Shown in pieces: positions 14,447-20,335 of a DNA stretch of 28,402 bases; position 1 is the first letter of the stretch; each line of letters opens with the position of its first letter. Made by a program: the position numbers and the translations under genes. The DNA comes from an uncultured Roseiflexaceae bacterium (GTDB lineage: Bacteria > Chloroflexota > Chloroflexia > Chloroflexales > Roseiflexaceae). Under the pieces are notes generated by a model. That model was not told where the DNA came from, searched no databases, and worked only from the letters and a program-made list of their open reading frames with translations. The stretch covers positions 1 to 28,402 of the forward strand of contig CALJIC010000015.1 of assembly GCA_937974195.1 (NCBI GenBank), given 5' to 3'.

Positions 14447-15760
14447 ATGGACAGCACGTCCTTCCAGTCACAGCTGCTGAACCGCATCACCAGCCGCACA
14501 GCGCGCGTCGGGATCGTCGGGATCGGCTACGTCGGGCTGCCGCTGGCGGTGGTGTTCGCCGAGGCCGGCTTCCGCGTCACCGGCGTGGACATGAGCCAGG
14601 AGCGGGTCGACCAGATCAACGCCGGCCGCAGCTATATCACCGATATTCCCTCCGAGACGATCGCCCGGCTGCGCGACGACGGGCGCATCGAGGCCACGAC
14701 CGACTACTCGGTGCTGGCCGAGCTGGACGCGATCAGCATCTGCGTGCCGACGCCGCTGCGCAAGACGCGTGACCCGGATATCTCGTTCATCGTCAATGTG
14801 ACCGAGCAGATCGCCCAGTACCTGCGCCCCGGCCAGGTGATCGTCCTGGAGAGCACCACCTACCCCGGCACCACCCGCGAGGTCATTCTGCCGCAGCTGC
14901 AGTCCAGCGGCCTGGAGGTGGGGCGCGACTACTTCCTGGCCTTCTCGCCCGAGCGCGTCGACCCGGGGCGCACCGACTGGACGACCTACAACACCCCCAA
15001 GGTGATGGGCGGCATCACGCCCGCCTGCCTCACCGTGGCCAAGGCGCTCTACGAGCAGGCGATCGAGCGGGTGGTTCCGGTGAGCAGCCCCGAGGCGGCC
15101 GAGATGGTCAAGCTGCTGGAGAACACCTTCCGGGCGGTCAACATCGGCCTGGTGAACGAGGTGCTGCTGATGTGCGACACGCTCGGGCTGGACGTGTGGG
15201 AGGTGATCGACGCGGCGGCGACGAAGCCGTTCGGCTTTATGAAGTTCACGCCGGGGCCGGGCCTGGGCGGCCACTGCATCCCGATCGACCCGCTGTACCT
15301 GTCGTGGAAGCTGAAGACGCTGAACTACACCGCGCGCTTTATCGAGCTGGCGAGCGAGATCAACACCAGTATGCCGCACTACTGGGTGCAGCGGGTGCAG
15401 GATGCGCTCAACGAGGTGGGCAAGGCGGTCAAGGGCAGCCGGGTGCTGGTGGTGGGCGTGGCCTACAAGAAGGACGTGGACGACGTGCGCGAGAGCCCGG
15501 CGCTCGACATCATCCACCTGCTGTTCGAGAAGGGCGCCGAGGTGTCCTTCCACGACCCGCACGTGCCGGCAGTGACGGTGCACGACCGCGAGCTGCAGTG
15601 CGTGCCCGACATCCACGAGGCGCTGCGCGCCGCCGACTGCGTGGTGATCGTGACGGACCACTCGGCCTACGACTGGGCGGCGGTCCACCGCGATGCGCGC
15701 CTCCTGGTGGACACACGTGCGACGCGGCGGCTGATCCGGAGTGACCAGGCGACTCGGTGA
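14447..15760 (+). CDS. Nucleotide-sugar 6-dehydrogenase (WbpA/TviB-like)
   Basis: The 437-aa UDP-sugar dehydrogenase performs the two-step NAD-dependent oxidation of the C6 hydroxyl to a carboxylate. The N-terminal Rossmann motif is GIVGIGYVGLPLA (22-34). PTPLRKTRDPD and ESTTYPGTTRE are typical of UDP-GlcNAc/ManNAc dehydrogenases. The catalytic cysteine is Cys277 in GPGLGGHCIPIDP. The C-terminal UDP-binding domain begins near VLVVGVAYKKDVDDVRESP. ATG at 14447 follows GAGGAG and is preferred to a GTG at 14435 that overlaps the epimerase stop. The last residues (DQATR) and the stop codon come from a family A repeat. With the epimerase it would make a UDP-hexosaminuronate precursor for surface polysaccharide. 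Confidence 0.9.
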   Translation: MDSTSFQSQLLNRITSRTARVGIVGIGYVGLPLAVVFAEAGFRVTGVDMSQERVDQINAGRSYITDIPSETIARLRDDGRIEATTDYSVLAELDAISICVPTPLRKTRDPDISFIVNVTEQIAQYLRPGQVIVLESTTYPGTTREVILPQLQSSGLEVGRDYFLAFSPERVDPGRTDWTTYNTPKVMGGITPACLTVAKALYEQAIERVVPVSSPEAAEMVKLLENTFRAVNIGLVNEVLLMCDTLGLDVWEVIDAAATKPFGFMKFTPGPGLGGHCIPIDPLYLSWKLKTLNYTARFIELASEINTSMPHYWVQRVQDALNEVGKAVKGSRVLVVGVAYKKDVDDVRESPALDIIHLLFEKGAEVSFHDPHVPAVTVHDRELQCVPDIHEALRAADCVVIVTDHSAYDWAAVHRDARLLVDTRATRRLIRSDQATR

Positions 15761-15869
15761 CGGGGTGACAAGGTGACAGGGTGACCAGATGGTTCGTGGT
15801 GCGGCACAGGTTTCTGGTTCCTCCAGTCACCCCCTCACCCCGCCACCCAGTCACCCCATCACCCAGTCA
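15740..15869. repeat. Family A element, copy 3
   Basis: The left arm (15740-15785) has GGTGAC octamers and the right arm (about 15825-15869) has GTCACC/ATCACC octamers. The core TGGTTCGTGGTGCGGCACAG plus GGTTTCTGG is the reverse complement, with changes, of the copy 2 core. Both convergent genes end inside the arms: the dehydrogenase TGA at 15758-15760 and the DUF507 TGA at 15869-15867. Confidence 0.85.
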
Positions 15870-16166
15870 TAGGACATACCCGCGCTTCCTGGCGACCTCC
15901 TCCTTGTGCTTGCGGAAGAGCACGTCGCGCTCGGCTGCGCGCAGCTCGCGCGAGTAGGTCGCGAGGATGCGCTCGACCTCGGCGTCGATCTCGTCCTCCT
16001 TGGAGAGGTCGGCGACGATGAAGTCGTAGATCGCCTTGACGCGCGCGGCGCGCCCCTCGCCCGGGCGTGCGCCGGGCGCCTCTTTGTATGCGAGCAGGCC
16101 GCGCTGCTCGAGCTCGTCGTGGAGCCGCTCGGCAATGCGGCGGATCTTGTCTTCGGACAGGCGCAT
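15867..16166 (-). CDS. DUF507 family protein
   Basis: The 99-aa protein begins MRLSEDKIRRIAERLHDEL, the hallmark start of DUF507 (PF04368), and ends with a charged helix RDVLFRKHKEEVARKRGYVL. It is predicted all-helical and cytoplasmic. The function of the family is not established. GAGGAG eight bases upstream fixes the start. It is the last gene of a minus-strand group with PPK2 and a small lipoprotein, 15 bp after the latter. The stop codon lies in the right arm of a family A repeat. Confidence 0.88.
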   Translation of the reverse strand: MRLSEDKIRRIAERLHDELEQRGLLAYKEAPGARPGEGRAARVKAIYDFIVADLSKEDEIDAEVERILATYSRELRAAERDVLFRKHKEEVARKRGYVL

Positions 16167-16181
16167 CGACAGTTCTCCTCT

Positions 16182-16493
16182 CTATGCCTCCGGATCGCGC
16201 GGCGCCATGCGGCTCGGCCCCACCGGCAGCCGCAGCAGATTCACGATGTGCCACTCCGTCCCCCGGCCGTGCACCCACAGGTTGATCGCCGTCGGGCGGC
16301 CGCCGCGCCGGTCCCAAGGCAGCGCGTCCTCGCCGATGCGCACGATCAGCTGGTAGCGCTGGCCGGGCGGGAACCAGTAGATCATCTCGCGCATGGCGCC
16401 CTCGCGGACGGCGAGCGCGGACCCGGCGCAGGCGAGCAGCAGTGTCATGACGAGCGAGAGCGCGGCGAGTGCGACGATCATGGTTTTGGTCAT
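16182..16493 (-). CDS. Small predicted lipoprotein, unrecognised
   Basis: The 103-aa protein has a clear export signal: MTKT, then a hydrophobic run and the lipobox LLLAC with Cys22. The mature part contains REMIYWFPPGQRYQLIVRIG and TAINLWVHGRGTEWHIVNLL, suggesting a small beta-rich domain. I do not recognise the family. Its ATG follows the PPK2 stop codon after only two bases, so translation is almost certainly coupled to PPK2. Why a polyphosphate kinase and a surface lipoprotein should be co-expressed is not evident from sequence. Confidence 0.7.
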   Translation of the reverse strand: MTKTMIVALAALSLVMTLLLACAGSALAVREGAMREMIYWFPPGQRYQLIVRIGEDALPWDRRGGRPTAINLWVHGRGTEWHIVNLLRLPVGPSRMAPRDPEA

Positions 16494-16495
16494 CG

Positions 16496-18103
16496 CTACA
16501 GGTCTACCTTCCCCAGCTCGTCCTCCAGGCGGCGCGCGACCGTCTGCAGCACCTTGACCCGCGCGAAGCGCTTGTCCTCCGACTCGACGATCGTCCAGGG
16601 AGCGGCGGGCGTCGAGGTGCGCGCGAGCATCTCGTCGGCGGCCTCCTCGTACTGCGGCCACTTGGCGCGGTTGCGCCAGTCCTCGTCGGTGAGCTTCCAG
16701 GCCTTGTAGGGGATGGTCTGCCGCTCCTCGAAGCGCCGCAGCTGCTCCTCGGGGCTGAGGTGCATCCAGAACTTGCAGATGATCGTCCCGCGGGCGATGA
16801 GCTGGCGCTCGAACTCGTTGATCTCGGCGTAGGCGCGCCGCCACTCGTCGGGCCGGGCGAACCCCTCGACGCGCTCCACGAGCACGCGGCCGTACCAGGA
16901 GCGGTCGAAGATCGCGATCTGGCCGGCGGGCGGCAGCCGGCGCCAGAAGCGGTACAGGTAGTGGTACGCCTTCTCCTCGCCGGTCGGCGCGGCGATGGCG
17001 TGGACGACGTAGGCGCGCGGGTCGAGCTTCTCGGTCACGCGCTTGATCGCGCCGCCCTTCCCGGCCGCGTCCCACCCCTCGAACACCAGCACCACCGGGC
17101 GCTGCTGGCGGTAGACCTCCAGCCCGAGCAGGTAGAGGCGCGCCTGCAGCCGCGCCAGCTTGCGCTCGTAGGTCTTCTGGTCGAGGCTGAGGCTCAGGTC
17201 GACGTGCCGCAGGATGGGCTTCGGCGGCTCGGCCCCTGCGTAGCCAGCCGCCTCGGCCGGCGCAGGCTCGGCGGGGGGCGTCTCGGCGGCTGGCTCATCG
17301 CCGTTGGCGCTCGCGCCGGCCGCGGCCAGCCCGCGGCGGAACCAGGCTCCGCTGGCGTCGAACAGCTCATCCGTCGCCGGCGCGTCCGCCGGCTGCCGCC
17401 CGAGGCGCGCCTCGAGCGCCGCGAGCACCGCCTCGAGCACCGCCAGCCGGGCGTAGCGCTTGTCGGTGGCCGGGACGACCAGCCAGGGCGCGTAGGGCCG
17501 GTCGGTGCGCGAGATCACATAGGAGACGGCGTCGCGGTAGCGCTTGTAGCGGCGGTGCTGCCGCCGGTCCTCGTCGGTCACCTGGTAGGCGGTGAGCGGG
17601 TCGGCGAGCAGCTTCTTGAAGCGCCGGCGCTGCTCGTCCTTCGAGATGTGCAGCCAGAACTTCAGCAGGATCGTGCCGTCGTCGGCCAGCTGGCGCTCGA
17701 AGGCGAGGATGTCCTCGATCTCGGTCTGCGCCGCCTGCGCCGGGGCCTTGGCCTCCGCGCACGCGGCGATCACCTGGCGGTACCAGGAGCGGTCGAAGAT
17801 CGCGATCTGGCCGTAGCTGGGGATCTTGAGCCAGAAGCGGTGCAGCCAGGGGAAGAGGGTCTCGTAGGTGCGCGGCGGGGTGATCGCGTTGACGCGCAGG
17901 CCGCGCGGGTCGAGCCGGCGCGTGAGCTTGCTGATCGTCTGCACCTTGGCGGTGCCCGCCCAGCCCTCGAAGACGATGATCGCCGGCACCCGCGCCTCGA
18001 GCAGCGCCTGCTCCAGGTCGAACAGCCGCGCCTGCAGGCCCGCCAGGCGGCGCTTGTACTCGCGCTTGTCGACCGAGCGGTCGAGGTCGATCTCGTCGAG
18101 CAT
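16496..18103 (-). CDS. Two-domain polyphosphate:AMP phosphotransferase (class II PPK2)
   Basis: The 535-aa protein has two tandem PPK2 domains (about 1-235 and 300-535) joined by an Ala/Pro-rich linker. The C-terminal domain has an intact P-loop GWDAAGKGG (343-351) and Walker B IFDRSWYGR (398-406). The N-terminal domain has a degenerate loop GWAGTAKVQ (47-55) but keeps IFDRSWYRQ (102-110). This is the arrangement of class II PPK2 enzymes, in which only the C-terminal half is active and AMP is phosphorylated to ADP with polyphosphate. It acts in the cytoplasm in nucleotide recycling. GGAG six bases upstream supports the ATG, and an extended -10 box lies about 85 bp upstream. Confidence 0.93.
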   Translation of the reverse strand: MLDEIDLDRSVDKREYKRRLAGLQARLFDLEQALLEARVPAIIVFEGWAGTAKVQTISKLTRRLDPRGLRVNAITPPRTYETLFPWLHRFWLKIPSYGQIAIFDRSWYRQVIAACAEAKAPAQAAQTEIEDILAFERQLADDGTILLKFWLHISKDEQRRRFKKLLADPLTAYQVTDEDRRQHRRYKRYRDAVSYVISRTDRPYAPWLVVPATDKRYARLAVLEAVLAALEARLGRQPADAPATDELFDASGAWFRRGLAAAGASANGDEPAAETPPAEPAPAEAAGYAGAEPPKPILRHVDLSLSLDQKTYERKLARLQARLYLLGLEVYRQQRPVVLVFEGWDAAGKGGAIKRVTEKLDPRAYVVHAIAAPTGEEKAYHYLYRFWRRLPPAGQIAIFDRSWYGRVLVERVEGFARPDEWRRAYAEINEFERQLIARGTIICKFWMHLSPEEQLRRFEERQTIPYKAWKLTDEDWRNRAKWPQYEEAADEMLARTSTPAAPWTIVESEDKRFARVKVLQTVARRLEDELGKVDL

Positions 18104-18185
18104 GGATGACTCCGCTTGCCGCGCCGGCGCTGCGCCTCCGCGTCAGGCCGGAGGGCCGGTGTGCCACCAGCAGCATGCGTGCCAG

Positions 18186-18194
18186 ATTATAGCA
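18186..18194 (-). promoter_or_regulatory. Extended -10 promoter of the PPK2 operon
   Basis: A perfect TGCTATAAT on the minus strand lies between the stop of the emfourin-like gene (18223) and the PPK2 start (18103). It implies that PPK2, the small lipoprotein and DUF507 form their own transcription unit. Confidence 0.65.
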
Positions 18195-18222
18195 CGCCCC
18201 ACCCAGGCCATCCCGGCGGCGC

Positions 18223-18786
18223 TCAGCGCGGCGGCGCGTAGCTGGCCAGCTGGCGCACCAGCGGCTCGACGTCGGCGGGGATGCTGCCCTCGCTCATCTC
18301 CAGGCGGCGCACGCGGCGCCCGACGCGGGCGACCAGCTCGTAGGCGTAGGCGTCCGGGCTCTGCCGGCCGTACGCGAATGTGTGCGCGTCGAAGTCGATC
18401 GACGCTATCTCGCGCCTCAGCTCCTCCAGCTCGGCGTCCGAGAGCACCCAGGCCGCGCGCTCGCGCTCTCCGCCCGGCCCGTCGGCGTCGTACGTCACGC
18501 GCCCGTCGCGGTAGACCGTCACGGCGCTGGTGCGGAACACCAGGCCGCCGCTGCGGACGAGGGTCACGAGCGCGCCGCGCGGGAGGGGCGTCCGCTGCGC
18601 CTCGGGCCGCTCAGTCTTGCGGCGGCTGCGCTGCGGCTCGGGCCGCCCCTGCGGCGCATTCAGGTGGCTATCGTACTCTCCGGGCGGGATGCTGCCCAGC
18701 ACCCGCAGCCCGGAGTCCGTCTCGGGAGGGGGAAGCCGCAGCGGGGGCAGCTCGGGCGCGCGGTCGTTCGGGTCCTGGTCTGTCAT
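18223..18786 (-). CDS. Emfourin-like protein, putative M4 protease inhibitor
   Basis: The 187-aa protein has a Pro/Arg-rich, probably disordered N-terminus (1-70). A compact domain follows: LVTLVRSGGLVFRT, then LSDAELEELRREIASIDFD, then PDAYAYELVARVG and DVEPLVRQLASY. The order SGG strand, acidic helix, Tyr-rich strand pair and closing helix resembles emfourin (PF20242), the inhibitor encoded beside protealysin-type M4 peptidases. It is the last gene of an operon led by an M4 peptidase, which strengthens the idea. There is no signal peptide, whereas the protease has one, so an inhibitor would meet it only before export. ATG overlaps the previous stop by four bases (ATGA). The family label is inference from pattern and context. 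Confidence 0.55.
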   Translation of the reverse strand: MTDQDPNDRAPELPPLRLPPPETDSGLRVLGSIPPGEYDSHLNAPQGRPEPQRSRRKTERPEAQRTPLPRGALVTLVRSGGLVFRTSAVTVYRDGRVTYDADGPGGERERAAWVLSDAELEELRREIASIDFDAHTFAYGRQSPDAYAYELVARVGRRVRRLEMSEGSIPADVEPLVRQLASYAPPR

Positions 18787-19385
18787 TGGACGTTCACCGT
18801 CTGCATGATGCGGTCGAACTGCGCGCTCGCCGCTTCGAACGCGTCCGCCGGCGCCGCCAGCGTGATGTAGTACGCGCTGTCGGGGGTCTGCACGATGTAC
18901 TCGCGGGCGTGGACCACCACGGGGAGCGCCGGGCGCCCCGGCGTGTCGATCGGCTGCACGACGTAGGCGTACTCGAGGTAGTGCGCCGGCGCGCCGTCGA
19001 CCGTCGTCTCCTCCTGGCCCATGAGGTAGTAGGCGGTCAGGTCGTCGCGCTCGTCGACGCGGCGGTCGATCAGCGTCTGGAGCGTGGGCGGGCTGGCCGG
19101 GTCGAGCAGCGCGCTCTCGACGCTGAGCTGCGTCTTGAAGGTCGACGGCGTGAGCGGGTCGGAGGCGAAGAGGAGCCTCCCCTCCTCTTCGGACGTGCTC
19201 CAGCCGGCGGGGTAGGCGATGCTGAACGGCAGATCCTGGGCCTGGAACGTTGTGGTGCGGCCCTCCACCTGGCTGCGCAGGAGCAGCGCCAGGGCGAGCG
19301 CCACCAGCAGCACCAGCGCCACGCCGAGGTCTTTGGGCAGCATGCGGATGCGCCAGTGCTGGGCACTTTCGGTAGTGCGGATCAT
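18783..19385 (-). CDS. Membrane-anchored PsbP-like protein
   Basis: The 200-aa protein has one N-terminal transmembrane helix (about residues 20-42, KDLGVALVLLVALALALLLR). An extracytoplasmic domain follows that begins LPFSIAYPAGWSTSEEEGRL and ends with ADAFEAASAQFDRIMQTVNV. That opening and closing pattern is typical of PsbP/Mog1-fold domains found in many Chloroflexota lipoproteins. There are no obvious catalytic residues, so a binding or scaffold role is likely. It sits in the M4-protease operon with ATGA overlaps at both ends, so it is translated stoichiometrically with its neighbours. Confidence 0.65.
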   Translation of the reverse strand: MIRTTESAQHWRIRMLPKDLGVALVLLVALALALLLRSQVEGRTTTFQAQDLPFSIAYPAGWSTSEEEGRLLFASDPLTPSTFKTQLSVESALLDPASPPTLQTLIDRRVDERDDLTAYYLMGQEETTVDGAPAHYLEYAYVVQPIDTPGRPALPVVVHAREYIVQTPDSAYYITLAAPADAFEAASAQFDRIMQTVNVQ

Positions 19386-20335
19386 CGTGCGCTCCCTCGA
19401 GAGGCCCTGCGCGGGCCCGCCAGAGTCACCTCCACCGCCCGGCGCATGAGCCAGATCAGCACCGCGAACATCACGAGCGCGACGATCAGCCCGAGCGCCA
19501 GCGAGCGCCACGGGTCCACGCTCAGGCCCGCCGCGCTCACCTCGTTGATCAGCCAGCTGAACAGCCCGTTGAGCGTGGCGGCCACCACCAGGCCCAGCGG
19601 CACCCACCAGACCGGGCGGCGGACGAACTTGGCCTCGGCCATGAAGTAGCCCAGCAGCCCGCCGAACGTCGCCTGCGCCAGCGCGGTGGTCACGACCCGG
19701 ATCACGCCCGGCGAGATCGCGACGCCGCCGTTGTCCAGCACGAAGCGCAGGTTGAGCAGCGTCGCCACGCCCAGCCCGGCCACCGTTCCGTACAGGATGC
19801 CGTCCATGCGCTCGTCGAACTCGGGCGTGTTGTAGATCACCGCCCGCACCGCCGTGTAGACGATCGTCTGGTACACGAAGCCGAGCACCAGGATCGAGGC
19901 CAGCAGCGACGTGAGCGTATCGTGGGTGGCCCACTCGGGGACGCGCAGGCCATCGCGGATGAGCGGGAGCCCGACCGCCTGCGTGAGCAGGATCGCCAGC
20001 AGCAGCACCGAGGCCACGCTGGTCTTCGGCTCGGGCTCGAGCCGGTCCTGGCGGTAGAAGAAGAACAGCCACAGCGCCGTCGGCACCAGCGCCATGAGCA
20101 GGCCGGCCACCAGCAGCGCGCCCGGCTCGAGGCCCTGGATGTCGCGCGTCAGGTAGGCCACCAGCGCGCTGAGCGCGCCCATGCCGAGGATCAGCGCCAG
20201 GTCGGCGCGCCAGTAGCCGGTGTGCGGCCTGTTGACCAGCGCGTGGTGGCGGTCGCAGTAGACGCGCCCGCCGAGGGTCTTGTACGGCGGCGCCACCGGC
20301 TCGCCGCAGATACAACACGACAGCTGCTCGGTCAT
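19382..20335 (-). CDS. Zinc-finger PrsW-family membrane protein lacking catalytic residues
   Basis: The 317-aa protein has an N-terminal zinc finger (Cys7, Cys10, Cys27, His30: C-x2-C-x16-C-x2-H). About eight hydrophobic helices follow (44-300). DGILYGTVAGLGVATLLNLRFVL (178-200) matches the PrsW/PF13367 motif DGIvYG-GLGFA-EN-Y, but the catalytic Glu position is Leu. The EExxK helix is replaced by VYQTIVYTAVR (154-164). The HAxxT helix reads QATFGGLLGYFMAEAKF (221-237), with Gln for His. It is therefore probably a PrsW-fold pseudoprotease that binds rather than cleaves. Its start overlaps the M4 stop (ATGA), and its stop overlaps the next start the same way. Confidence 0.7.
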   Translation of the reverse strand: MTEQLSCCICGEPVAPPYKTLGGRVYCDRHHALVNRPHTGYWRADLALILGMGALSALVAYLTRDIQGLEPGALLVAGLLMALVPTALWLFFFYRQDRLEPEPKTSVASVLLLAILLTQAVGLPLIRDGLRVPEWATHDTLTSLLASILVLGFVYQTIVYTAVRAVIYNTPEFDERMDGILYGTVAGLGVATLLNLRFVLDNGGVAISPGVIRVVTTALAQATFGGLLGYFMAEAKFVRRPVWWVPLGLVVAATLNGLFSWLINEVSAAGLSVDPWRSLALGLIVALVMFAVLIWLMRRAVEVTLAGPRRASRGSAR

